Assembly (NCBI GenBank): GCA_021772635.1
Contig: JAJFLP010000020.1
Location: 1 to 56,537, forward strand
Direction: 5' to 3'
Source: Verrucomicrobiota bacterium
GTDB lineage: Bacteria > Verrucomicrobiota > Lentisphaeria > JABSQK01 > JAJFLO01
DNA length: 56,537 nt
This document shows, piece by piece, positions 10,470-19,030 of the stretch. The position numbers and the translations under genes are program-made. The notes under the pieces are model-generated. The model saw only the letters and a list, made by a program, of their open reading frames with translations. It was not told where the DNA came from and did not search any database. Within the stretch, counting starts at the first letter, position 1; each line of letters begins with the position of its first letter.

Positions 10470-10792
10470 ATTCGCCTTAGTAATAGCCTGGACACGATCA
10501 CCAGATTAGTCCAATAACTAAAATTCTCACGTGTAGTTCCGGTTGGCCTAAACCCAAGCTCACACCTAACACCCAATCCCCAGTTCCTACCTAATAATTC
10601 TGGCCTACCACCTCTTCGAGAGATATGGTGCCGTGGAGTTTTCGAGATATCATTCGGAATCTTTTGCTCGATTTTTTCTAAAGCTGTCGGAAACATTAAC
10701 GACTCGCAGGATAAGATCCCATCGACATTAATCGAAGTCTCCTAGCTACGATCGTTTCAAAAAATGATCGCGCTCTCATCAGGACTCACCTT

Positions 10793-11692
10793 ATGCGCAA
10801 AGTGATTCTTACTCTCAGTCGATTTCTCCGGATCCTTCCACCATGGTTTGTTGTTGGTATGGGGTGCTCATTCGGATGGTTTCTCCACCAAATTCTACAT
10901 TTTAGGCGCAGCATCGTCAGAAACCAATTGGCGGTCATATACGGGAGTACTAAGACAAAAGAAGAGCTTAGAAAAGTCGAATACGAAGTCTACAGACACC
11001 TGGGGCTGACAGTCTTCGAATTGTTGGCGCTACCTGGCGCGTCGCGTGAGAAACTAAGTCGCAAGTTCGAGTATAACGGGCACGAGCATCTCAAAAAAGC
11101 GTTGGACCGTAAAAAGGGCGTTTTTCTGCTCACCGGCCACATCGGAAACTGGGAGTTAGCCGGAATCGGCATAACACTACTGGGGCACGAGGTATCCGCC
11201 GTCGCTAAAGAAATGAAGACTGAACTCGGCAACACATTTATTAAGTTGATGCGTGACGATAACGGCCCGAAAACCATCGCCCGGCGCAATTCCATGAAAG
11301 AGATCATCGGAAGACTAAAGAGGAACGGGCTTGTCGCCTTTATGATCGACCAGAATATGACGGCGAAAGAGGGGGTGTTCGTCGATTTCTTTGGTCATCC
11401 TGCGTGCACGGTAGCCGGCCTGGCTGCTATAGCGCAGAGAACCGGTGCTGCGGTTGTACCGGCTTTCTCCAACCGAAATAATGACCTTTGGCACCACACC
11501 TGCGTTTTCATGCCGGAAATTGAGCTGAAACACGTAGCCCCCGACGGCGAAGATTTGAGTACTGTCAATACGCAAATACTGACTGGTAAGTTGGAAAAGA
11601 TGATCAACCAAAACCCCACCCAGTATTTATGGATTCATAAACGCTGGCGAACGCGACCCCCAAGCGAAGAAAACTCCCCTTTTAACTACTGA
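10793..11692 (+). CDS. Lipid A biosynthesis acyltransferase (LpxL/HtrB family)
   Basis: This 299-residue inner-membrane-associated enzyme is predicted to add a secondary acyl chain to lipid A. The HX4E catalytic motif is present as His116-IGNW-Glu121. An N-terminal hydrophobic anchor (FLRILPPWFVVGMG) and conserved MIDQNMTAKEGVFVDFFG and QYLWIHKRW segments match the family. AGGACT about 8 nt upstream supports the ATG. It stands alone between repeat-rich gaps. Which acyl position or donor it uses (LpxL or LpxM type) cannot be told from sequence alone. It is the main evidence that the organism makes lipopolysaccharide. Confidence 0.92.
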   Translation: MRKVILTLSRFLRILPPWFVVGMGCSFGWFLHQILHFRRSIVRNQLAVIYGSTKTKEELRKVEYEVYRHLGLTVFELLALPGASREKLSRKFEYNGHEHLKKALDRKKGVFLLTGHIGNWELAGIGITLLGHEVSAVAKEMKTELGNTFIKLMRDDNGPKTIARRNSMKEIIGRLKRNGLVAFMIDQNMTAKEGVFVDFFGHPACTVAGLAAIAQRTGAAVVPAFSNRNNDLWHHTCVFMPEIELKHVAPDGEDLSTVNTQILTGKLEKMINQNPTQYLWIHKRWRTRPPSEENSPFNY

Positions 11693-11919
11693 ATAACGAG
11701 TGTAGCGTCCCGCAAATAACTTGTCATTTGATTTCGCCTATTTCGTCGCTGAGCAAGGCAGCGATTTCGTGTGCGTACCCGCAGGTACGTACTCCCGCAT
11801 GCGGACTAACACCGCTCAGCGGCTAAAGAGGCGTAACCCCTTTCGGGCGAGCGACTATTTTAACGCATGGGTAGGCGGCGGTGCCCGGCTTTTCACTATG
11901 ACAATTATTTTCCGACATC

Positions 11920-12087
11920 TATACCGTAAGCGGTACAATTTTCGGTCTGGAGTAGCCGAGACTCCGCTCGTGCGGAGAGAGACGACTTTGAATTCATTCC
12001 CTGAGATGATCTATGTTGAGCCTAGCGAAATCCGCCGCGGCGGAAACGATTTTTCATCCCGCGTGCGGGATAAAGATGTTCGGTATA
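11920..12087 (+). repeat. B-family repeat, long form
   Basis: Starts TATACCGTAAGCGGTACAATTTTC and ends TTCGGTATA. It contains GAGACTCCGCTCGTGCGGAG, the ATCTATGTTGAGCC module, CCGCCGCGGCGG and CCCGCGTGCGGG hairpins. Both termini are intact and flanked by TA, making this a good reference copy for the family. Confidence 0.85.
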
Positions 12088-12199
12088 GATAAGGCATAGG
12101 TCCTTTTATACCCCGAGGAGACTGACAACCTCTCACCTTGATACTGGTGCTGAATCTTTTATATTACGGTCAAAGCAGACCTCAGCCTGATAAAACAGG

Positions 12200-12350
12200 C
12201 TAGGTCGCAAATAAGCGAACATTCCGATTCGTAATCTTACTCGTACTCGTAATCGTAATCTTTCTGGTTTTTCGAGGTGAGATTTAAAAGGGATTACGAT
12301 TATGATTACGAAGAAAATCCAACGAAATATTCGCTGGATTTGGAGCTAGG
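12200..12350 (+). repeat. A-family hairpin repeat, copy 3
   Basis: AATAAGCGAACATTCCG, then CGTAATC-type units, TTTCTGGTTTTTCGAGGTG, GGGATTACGATTATGATTACG and AATCCAACGAAATATTCGC, ending GGAGCTAGG. The CGTAATCGTAATC and GATTACGATTAT blocks can pair around the GGTTTTTCGAGG loop. Confidence 0.85.
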
Positions 12351-12370
12351 GGTCTGTCGGACTTTAGGAA
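12351..12370 (+). repeat. Solitary left end of the E element
   Basis: GGTCTGTCGGACTTTAGG followed by AATCGCAGCGAG matches the left 30 bp of the E element at 4034. No right end is found before the next gene at 12482. It abuts the CTAGG end of an A copy. Confidence 0.6.
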
Positions 12371-12481
12371 TCGCAGCGAGTATCAAAGATTATCGAAACC
12401 TAATTCCCTACCAAAATACTGGAGAACATCATCGGGACGAATTCATTTCCGCGTAAATCAGTATTTAAACTAACAGGCGAG

Positions 12482-13510
12482 ATGTACACCTGGATCGACG
12501 TACTGTCATGTACTGAATTTCTGGGATTTCTGTGTCCACTCTTGCAAGACCTTCGGGATGGCCTGCTGGGATGCAAAATTGCGGAGGACTCCAGTCATGT
12601 CGTTGACCCGGACAAACTGCAGAAAGCTACAAATGACCTGCGATACAATTTCGATCTCATTACCGCTGAGGAGACCGAGGAGTGGCTGAATAGACAGCAG
12701 CTATCGTTGACGGATCTGAATCGTTACGTCCTCCGACGTATACTCAGGAGCGAGTTTCACGAGAGAATATGCGGGTCTTCTGAAGAATACGATTTACCGA
12801 GCGAAACTATCGCAGCAGAGCTGTGGCCTGAAATAGTCTTTAGCGATCGGTCTTACACTTTCACCGAGCTTTTTCTTCTTCGGCTCGCGGCGTATTCGCT
12901 AACCACGCCGGAAGAAGGTCCGACCGAAGCTGAACTTGATTCAGTACGGCACGCGTTCTGCGCGAGATCGAATATCAGTATCACAACCCTCGATAGTTAC
13001 CTGGTAAAGTGCACGTTTTTAAATGATAGATTCGAACGGAATTTGAAATTAGAAGCTTCTTATCAAAAGTACTGCGATAGAATCGCGTCGAAAGATAAAT
13101 GTAGTTCATTCTTAACGAGATCGTTCTCGGATCTGATCAAGGTCAAGTATGATTCATTGTGTTTTACAACCGCTGATGCCGCTAAAGAAGCGTACCTTTG
13201 CGCAACCGAGGACGACGACTCGTTTCCTGCGCTGGTAGCAAGGACGTGTGGTACGCACCACACTTCAAGCGCATTTCTATCAGAGGTACCGGAGAATATA
13301 AAGCAACTGTTTCTTTCGTCCGTACCCGGCGAATTTCTATCCTCGGCGGAGCACTCTTCGGAAGGTGGGTATAATATTTACCGGGTGCTCGAGAAAATTG
13401 ATCCGACACTGGACGATGCGGATGTTTACAATCGTCTACGGCTTTTATGCGTAAAAGACAATCTCGGGTCATACATCGACGACAATATTGAATGGTGTGA
13501 TCATCTCTAA
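12482..13510 (+). CDS. Parvulin/SurA-like protein of a peptide export pair
   Basis: This 342-residue protein lacks a signal peptide. The N-terminal half is helical and unrecognised. The C-terminal region, about 205-330, follows the PpiC/parvulin pattern (VKYDSLCFTTADAAKEAYLCA, a fast helix-rich core, LFLSSVPGEF, GGYNIYRVLEKIDP, LDDADVYNRLR) in degenerate form. It lies 232 nt upstream of a C39-peptidase ABC exporter on the same strand. Parvulin-like maturation proteins beside such exporters occur in several peptide-secretion gene sets, so a substrate-handling role is inferred. The degenerate core may mean it binds rather than isomerises peptides. It is rich in cysteine and acidic residues. The start ATG has GGCGAG just upstream. 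Confidence 0.7.
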   Translation: MYTWIDVLSCTEFLGFLCPLLQDLRDGLLGCKIAEDSSHVVDPDKLQKATNDLRYNFDLITAEETEEWLNRQQLSLTDLNRYVLRRILRSEFHERICGSSEEYDLPSETIAAELWPEIVFSDRSYTFTELFLLRLAAYSLTTPEEGPTEAELDSVRHAFCARSNISITTLDSYLVKCTFLNDRFERNLKLEASYQKYCDRIASKDKCSSFLTRSFSDLIKVKYDSLCFTTADAAKEAYLCATEDDDSFPALVARTCGTHHTSSAFLSEVPENIKQLFLSSVPGEFLSSAEHSSEGGYNIYRVLEKIDPTLDDADVYNRLRLLCVKDNLGSYIDDNIEWCDHL

Positions 13511-13519
13511 CCTGATTAA

Positions 13520-13548
13520 TTCACGCGATTCGAAAGGATCGCTATAAT
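13520..13548 (+). promoter_or_regulatory. Candidate sigma70 promoter before the ABC exporter
   Basis: TTCACG at 13520-13525 is separated by 17 nt from a perfect TATAAT at 13543-13548. The -35 part lies in a fragment of the M element (CCTGATTAATTCACGCGATTCG), so a repeat may have donated half of the promoter. The leader to the next gene would be about 190 nt and contains an imperfect inverted arrangement of G-family ends. Confidence 0.35.
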
Positions 13549-13742
13549 AGTGCCTGAAGGGAAACTCTCGCGAGCCGGGTTGCGGACGCATGTTCGGTAG
13601 ATTCATCATTCACGCTGTTACGTTCGTACCCAACGGTATGGGCTAACGGTGTGAAAGATGAAGGTCCCGTACATCCGCCGCAATCCTGTGGACGACAGCC
13701 TCTTATGGTGCCTCGCCGATTTTACGCAGCGAATACGATCCT

Positions 13743-16700
13743 TTGGCATCGCCGCGTCAGAAAGCCAGGGGTGTGACGGAATTGAAATCTATGGTTGGTG
13801 CAGATACACAATTACTCCAGAATTCTAAGTTTCTGCAGGCGATGCCGTCGAATACGCATGCGGACCTGGTTCCGTGCTTTGAAAAGTGCGAATTTGAGTT
13901 CGGTGACGTAATCGTCAGGGAGGGCGACGCGGCAGATTCATTTTACGTCATCGCATCGGGAATGGTGCGTGTACTGACCATGACCGATGACGGTCGCGAG
14001 GTCCCATTGAGCACACTTGGCGCCGGGCAGTCGTTCGGGGAAATGGGACTTTTGGCTGGCGGGTCAAGAACGAAAACGGTACGTGCCAGTAGTGATGTAT
14101 CAGTAATGACTCTCAATCGAGAGGTATTCAACGAACTCCTCCTAAGGTATCCGGAAGCGCGCGAGTACATAGATCTCCAGGTTAAACATCGAGAACTAAA
14201 GAATTTTCTTCGCCAGTTCTCGTGTTTCGGCCGAGCGCCCGCGTCGGCACTTGATTCCGTAATTAAACGGTTAAAGCCAATATCCTTTGCCGCCGACGAA
14301 ATAATCATCCGCGAAGGAGACCCGAGCGGGCCGATGTATATAATCAAGAGCGGCCATTGTCGAGTGTACCGGAAGAAGAAGAACGGAACGGTGATTAACC
14401 TCGCGTATCTACGGGCCGGGGAGTTTTTCGGGGAACTTTCACTTCTCCAAGGGGCACCGCGGTCAGCAACCATCCAAGCCACCAGTGACACCAAGCTTCT
14501 TTCCCTCGCCCCGGACGACTTCAAGTCCATCGCGAACCAATATGAGACACTGAAAGACATTATCGACACGCGAATCGATTCGTACAAAACAGCTGTCGGT
14601 TCCGATCGGTTACCTTTAGACTTCGCTCACATCATGAATCGAACCGCGGATGCCCTGTCCGCGGACTCCGGTATTTACGGGGTAACCGACGAGGCAGCGA
14701 CGAGTCAGAAAGTTACCCCATCAAAGTGGAAAAGACGACTACTTCTAAGATCGTTGAAGTTCCCTTTCGTCCGCCAAATTGACGAAGCAGATTGCGGCGC
14801 CGCTGCACTACGTATGATCTGTCGATATTTCGGCGGGGACGCAAGTCTAGCCTACGTGCGGAAGTTGACGTGCACCTCGATATACGGCACTACGCTAAAC
14901 GACTTATCCGAGGCGGCACAGAAACTAGGATTCGATGCCCGCGCTCTGAAGTTATCCCTTCGCAGTTTGGCGGCAATCAATGTACCCGCGATTATCCACT
15001 GGAAAAACGACCACTGGGTAGTACTCTCTGAATTAAAAAACGACCGTTATCAAATCGCCGATCCCGCGGAAGGGATTTCCTGGATCGATGCTGACGAATT
15101 CAAACATAACTGGAGCGGTTACGCGATCTTATTCGACACGCCCGGGGAAATCCAGGCCGTACCCAAAGCTCCCGGCATCGTTCAATGGATGCTTCCTATA
15201 CTGCTGCCATTTAAGCTAGCGGTCGCTAAGACCTTGTTATTGACAATCGGGATCTGCTGCCTGCAACTCGCCTTTCCGGTACTGACGCAAGTCATCGTTG
15301 ATAATACAATAGCCGCACAAAATCCTAAAAACCTCAATATCCTGGTCGTCGTACTTGGACTAGTGCTTGCGGTAACCCTGGTTCTAACGATTTTTCAGCA
15401 GCATACGCTTAGTTACATCGCCGGACGCTTAGATGGGCTGATCTTGAAAGCGGTAATCGATAAAATGTTATCACTACCGATGTCTTACTTTAACAATCGA
15501 AGTCCGGAAGATATTCATCGGCGTCTCGAAGGGGCTACAGAAATACGGCACTTCGTCGTACAGAGCGCAATTGGCGGGCTAATCGCATTTATCCAAATCG
15601 TCGCGTTTCTGTGCCTGATGACGGTGTACAGTGTTAAGATGACCCAAATCTTTCTGATTCTCGCACCCATCTATGCCGGACTGATGTACTTTTCTGCTAA
15701 GATCCTCAAGCCCGCGTTCCACGATATTCAGGAAAGTGAGGCGAATTACCGAATGCTTCAGAAAGACGTCGTAAAAGGTATTCAAGCAGTGAAAGCATGC
15801 GGGTCTGAACGCTCGTTTCGCGAATTTGTAGTCAACGACTTCTCTCACTTAGCCCGAAGCCAAAGCCAAAGTAAATTCAACATATTCTGCTACGACGGCA
15901 CCGTACAAGCACTTGGATTTCTCGCTACGATACTGTTTCTATGGTTGGGCGCTCAGTTGGTGATGTACGACCAATTGACGATGGGAGCGTTTATCGCGTT
16001 TCAAATGTTAATGGCGATGAGTTACTTCCCGATTCTCACAATTCTGAATACATGGGAAGACTTGCAGCTCTCATCGGTGCTGCTCGGACGGTTGAATGAG
16101 ATAATTGAGTACGCACCGGAGCAATCCGACCAACAGGGCCTTACGCCGGTTACTTCCCTGCAGGGAAAAATCGAGTTCAGGAACGTCATATTCTCTTACG
16201 GTGGCTCGAAATCGCAGATTGTGCTTGATGCCGTTAGCTTTACGGCCACGCCGGGTCAGATGATTGCGATCGTGGGAAAAAGTGGAAGCGGGAAGTCGAC
16301 GCTTGCAAAATGTATCGCTGGCCTCCTTGAACCGATTGAGGGGCGAATTTTATTTGACGACGTTGATATGAATTCACTGAAACTAGATAGTCTAAGACGC
16401 TTCATCGGGTTGGTGATTCAGAATGATCATGTGTTCTCTGGAAGTCTCGTCGACAATATCGCACTGGGCGATCATACACCAAATCGTAACCGAGTAATAG
16501 AGGCCGCGAAAAACGGCAATATTCACGATTTTATACAACAACTTCCGAATGGTTATGATACCAAAGTTCGCGATATAGAAATGATTTTATCCCAGGCACA
16601 ACGACAAAGTATCGCAATCGCTCGGGCAATATATCGAGATCCGTCGTTCTTTATTTTCGATGAAGCTACAATTGGTATGGACAACGAGTCCGAAAAGTTG

Positions 16701-16883
16701 ATTTTTACGAATATGGAGCAGATCCGGCAGCAACGTACATTGTTCATTGTCACCCACAATATCGACGCAATCCGCGAGGCCGACCGAATATTAGTTCTCG
16801 ATCAAGGACGTCTGGTCGAAAACGGTACGCACGAGGAACTTATGGCGCGAAATGGCCTTTACGCACAACTCGCGAACGGTTAA
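13743..16883 (+). CDS. ABC exporter with two cNMP-binding domains and a C39 peptidase domain
   Basis: This is a 1046-residue inner-membrane protein. Domains in order: cyclic-nucleotide-binding domain 1 (about 28-150, phosphate-binding cassette FGEMGLLAGGSRT), domain 2 (about 158-285, FGELSLLQGAPRSAT), C39 peptidase (about 338-465; Cys351 in DEADCGAAAL, His424 in DHWVVL, Asp440 in IADP), six-helix ABC transmembrane domain (about 485-770) and ATPase domain (Walker A GKSGSGKST, Walker B FFIFDEAT, H-loop VTHN). The signature motif is LSQAQ rather than LSGGQ, which is unusual. It is predicted to cleave double-glycine-type leaders and export peptides under nucleotide control. No HlyD-type adaptor, outer-membrane channel or clear precursor peptide is nearby. 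The TTG at 13743 is uncertain; GTG at 13773 or ATG at 13791 are alternatives, all before the first domain. Confidence 0.92.
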   Translation: MASPRQKARGVTELKSMVGADTQLLQNSKFLQAMPSNTHADLVPCFEKCEFEFGDVIVREGDAADSFYVIASGMVRVLTMTDDGREVPLSTLGAGQSFGEMGLLAGGSRTKTVRASSDVSVMTLNREVFNELLLRYPEAREYIDLQVKHRELKNFLRQFSCFGRAPASALDSVIKRLKPISFAADEIIIREGDPSGPMYIIKSGHCRVYRKKKNGTVINLAYLRAGEFFGELSLLQGAPRSATIQATSDTKLLSLAPDDFKSIANQYETLKDIIDTRIDSYKTAVGSDRLPLDFAHIMNRTADALSADSGIYGVTDEAATSQKVTPSKWKRRLLLRSLKFPFVRQIDEADCGAAALRMICRYFGGDASLAYVRKLTCTSIYGTTLNDLSEAAQKLGFDARALKLSLRSLAAINVPAIIHWKNDHWVVLSELKNDRYQIADPAEGISWIDADEFKHNWSGYAILFDTPGEIQAVPKAPGIVQWMLPILLPFKLAVAKTLLLTIGICCLQLAFPVLTQVIVDNTIAAQNPKNLNILVVVLGLVLAVTLVLTIFQQHTLSYIAGRLDGLILKAVIDKMLSLPMSYFNNRSPEDIHRRLEGATEIRHFVVQSAIGGLIAFIQIVAFLCLMTVYSVKMTQIFLILAPIYAGLMYFSAKILKPAFHDIQESEANYRMLQKDVVKGIQAVKACGSERSFREFVVNDFSHLARSQSQSKFNIFCYDGTVQALGFLATILFLWLGAQLVMYDQLTMGAFIAFQMLMAMSYFPILTILNTWEDLQLSSVLLGRLNEIIEYAPEQSDQQGLTPVTSLQGKIEFRNVIFSYGGSKSQIVLDAVSFTATPGQMIAIVGKSGSGKSTLAKCIAGLLEPIEGRILFDDVDMNSLKLDSLRRFIGLVIQNDHVFSGSLVDNIALGDHTPNRNRVIEAAKNGNIHDFIQQLPNGYDTKVRDIEMILSQAQRQSIAIARAIYRDPSFFIFDEATIGMDNESEKLIFTNMEQIRQQRTLFIVTHNIDAIREADRILVLDQGRLVENGTHEELMARNGLYAQLANG

Positions 16884-17258
16884 AATGTCAGCAATCCGTG
16901 TCCTAAACCACACAGGCACGATTGCGCATGAGATTTCGAACGATAATAATTAGCCGCCTCACGTCACGCCATCGTTCTGCTGTTCGGCACAAAAGGCGAC
17001 GGAAGTTGCCGCTGGACCGCATTGTGCGCCGTCGAAAAAATGCCAGCACTCAGAACGCTCGTTCGGGTACTCTCAGCCACGTTTACCGACCCTGGGACCT
17101 CGTCAAATCTCTCTTCTACCCCAAAATTATCACCGGCTCGATTGAAATGGTTCCAGTCCCCCACTAATAGTACTTTTTAATTCCGCGCGGAGTCCGTATA
17201 TACGGACTTAAGAATTGGGCTGCTTCCCGTCTAACCCCTAGAGTCAAGATACCCTAAA
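16884..17258. other. Intergenic region between exporter and mraY
   Basis: No secure gene. Short frames on both strands (16922-17167 plus, 16964-17164 minus) have no ribosome site and no Gly-Gly leader that would mark an exporter substrate. 17190-17240 carries degenerate B-like text (CCGTATATACGGAC, GGGCTGCTTCCCGTC). Confidence 0.4.
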
Positions 17259-18386
17259 TTGTTTTATTACCTCAGCTATTTGAGTAGTACGAGCGACTTA
17301 TTATCACCGCTCCGATTATTCAAATATGTCACAATTCGCGCCAGCGGTGCCGCATTCACCGCATTCATGGTCACTTTACTTCTCGGGCCACTCGTCATCC
17401 GGATTCTGGAGCGCTACCAAGCCACTGCACCCGATCATCTTGATGGGGTACTGCCGAAAGAGGTTCTGGATCCCAAAAAACGAACGATTCCGACTATGGG
17501 CGGGGTGTTGATTCTCTTCGCAGTGATTTTATCCATAGCATTGTGGGCCGTTCCGCATAACCCGTTGGTACAAGTATTCGCCTGCCTGATGATTGCTCTG
17601 GGAGTCTTGGGATTCGTAGACGATTTTCTCAAAGTAATAAAAAAGAATAAAGACGGGCTTTCTGCTCGCTGTAAACTGATTTTTCAAGTGCTTATTGCGG
17701 TCACAGCGGTCTGGTGTCTAAGCGAGATCCCGGAAACCAGCGCGAATCTCAGAAAGTTGATGGTTCCGTTGTCGAAACACCCGATTATCAATGATATGGG
17801 TCTGTGGGCCGCGCTCGCGTTCAGTAGCCTGGTTGTAGTCGGTTCATCAAACGCGGTTAATCTGAGCGACGGAATGGACGGCTTAGCAATCGGCTGCACC
17901 GTTATCTGCACGGTTACATATGCGTGTTTCGCATATGCTTGCGGACACAAGTACTTCGCGCTCTATTTGCAAATTCCCTACGTGCCGGGGAGCAGTGAAG
18001 TCGTCGTAATCGCGATGGCAATCGTAGGGGCCGGACTGGGATTTCTATGGCACAATTGCCCGCCCGCAGCGATTTTCATGGGTGACACCGGTAGCCTGAG
18101 CATCGGCGGCGCGATCGGGTTAATTGCAGTTCTCGTAAAACAGGAACTGCTGCTGATTATCGTCGGCGGAGTTTTCGTAGTAGAGGCCGGCTCTGTAATC
18201 CTACAGGTATCCTACTATAAATTAACCAGGCGACTTACCGGGACACCAAAGCGCCTATTCCATTGCGCACCGATACACCATCACTTTCAAAAGATGGGAT
18301 GGAAGGAAACCCAGATCGTTATTCGGTTCTGGATCATCGCTATTATTCTCGCTACTGTTGGCCTTGCCACCCTGAAAATCCGCTAG
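17259..18386 (+). CDS. mraY: Phospho-N-acetylmuramoyl-pentapeptide transferase MraY
   Basis: The 375-residue polytopic membrane enzyme transfers phospho-MurNAc-pentapeptide from UDP to undecaprenyl phosphate, giving lipid I in peptidoglycan synthesis. Diagnostic motifs are TIPTMGG, LGFVDDFLK, NLSDGMDGLA (catalytic Asp region), FMGDTGSL and the APIHHHFQ histidine motif. Ten or so hydrophobic segments fit the family, as does the length. Translation appears to start at TTG 17259 (FYYLSYL follows, as in other MraY). No strong ribosome site is visible. The gene is outside a dcw cluster: neighbours are a peptide exporter and repeats, with no murF, murD or ftsW adjacent. Confidence 0.97.
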   Translation: MFYYLSYLSSTSDLLSPLRLFKYVTIRASGAAFTAFMVTLLLGPLVIRILERYQATAPDHLDGVLPKEVLDPKKRTIPTMGGVLILFAVILSIALWAVPHNPLVQVFACLMIALGVLGFVDDFLKVIKKNKDGLSARCKLIFQVLIAVTAVWCLSEIPETSANLRKLMVPLSKHPIINDMGLWAALAFSSLVVVGSSNAVNLSDGMDGLAIGCTVICTVTYACFAYACGHKYFALYLQIPYVPGSSEVVVIAMAIVGAGLGFLWHNCPPAAIFMGDTGSLSIGGAIGLIAVLVKQELLLIIVGGVFVVEAGSVILQVSYYKLTRRLTGTPKRLFHCAPIHHHFQKMGWKETQIVIRFWIIAIILATVGLATLKIR

Positions 18387-18424
18387 AAAATCCGCCTCCT
18401 TCCAGGCACGCCCCCACACTATCC

Positions 18425-18582
18425 CTAAAATAAGCGAACATTCCGATTCGTAATCTTACTCGTACTCTTACTCGTAATCGTAATCTTTCTGGTTTTTCGA
18501 GGTGAGATTTGGAAAGGGATTACGATTATGATTACGAGTACGAAGAAAACCCATTAAAAAAAAATTCTGGATTTGGGCCTAG
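18425..18582 (+). repeat. A-family hairpin repeat, copy 4
   Basis: Starts AAAATAAGCGAACATTCCG, contains ATCTTACTCGTACTCTTACTC, TTTCTGGTTTTTCGAGGTGAG and GGGATTACGATTATGATTACG, and ends GGGCCTAG. It is followed directly by CCTGATCTATGTATCAATTT, the fragment into which a D element has inserted. Confidence 0.85.
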
Positions 18583-18602
18583 CCTGATCTATGTATCAAT
18601 TT

Positions 18603-18891
18603 CACAACCATCCCATCGAAGATGAGCCCGTGAGACGACTAATCGCTATCGAAATCGCTATCGAAATCGTTGTTTAGTTTTTGTGCGAGTCAGTTGCTTA
18701 TAGCCAAGGAACAAGGAGGAACGATCCCGATTTCGATTTCGATTTCGATTTCGATTTCGAAAAAAAGAGTACACGGATCGATTCCCATAGGGTAGCAGGT
18801 GAAAATGCAAACTGCTTGTTTTCTGAAAATTCCATATTTGAGGCTATCCATTGGCGAAATCTGCCGATTTTCGATCTCTATGGGATCACAG
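18603..18891 (+). repeat. D-family element, copy 1, with exact 11-bp target duplication
   Basis: The 289-bp element is bounded by TGTATCAATTT at 18592-18602 and again at 18892-18902. It contains tandem ATCGAAATCGCT units, a conserved middle (GTTGCTTATAGCCAAGGAAC, AAGGAGGAACGATCCCG), complementary GATTTCGATTTCG units, an A-run and CGATTCCCATAGGG. Removing it and one duplication restores a sequence like the CTAGCCTGATCTATGCAT fragments at 1768 and 27431. Frames here read as EIEIEI or DFDFDF low-complexity and are not called genes. 18903-19030 shows nothing further. Confidence 0.85.
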
Positions 18892-19030
18892 TGTATCAAT
18901 TTACTAAATGAGTGCTTAGCTGGCCCGAGATATACGAGTTATAGACGTTGTACGGCTGAGGAAGAACTGCGTTCTTTGTCGCCGGATCAGGGCGGAAAAC
19001 CGTGTTCGTAGCAGAAAGTTTAGGCGTAGA

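Larger units (their letters stand above)
11693..12481. other. Repeat-packed intergenic region (B, A and E in series)
   Basis: Contains CCCGCAGGTACGTACTCCCGCATGC-type short hairpins (11775-11800), a full B copy at 11920-12087, an inverted CAGCCTGATAAAACAGGCTAG at about 12184-12204, an A copy at 12200-12350 and a solitary E left end at 12351-12370. Frames in this stretch are made of repeat sequence. There is no credible gene. Confidence 0.65.

Noticed and set aside
10382..10696. 104-codon minus-strand frame
   Set aside because: Overlaps a B repeat at its end and shows no motif or ribosome site.
11721..12092. 123-codon plus-strand frame
   Set aside because: Composed of B-repeat modules; no domain.
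16964..17164. 66-codon minus-strand frame and an overlapping plus-strand frame as a possible exporter substrate
   Set aside because: No Gly-Gly leader; both frames have equal and weak coding character.
18681..18911. Overlapping frames on both strands reading DFDFDF or EIEIEI
   Set aside because: They are translations of the low-complexity GATTTC/GAAATC hairpin of the D element; no ribosome site or family match.
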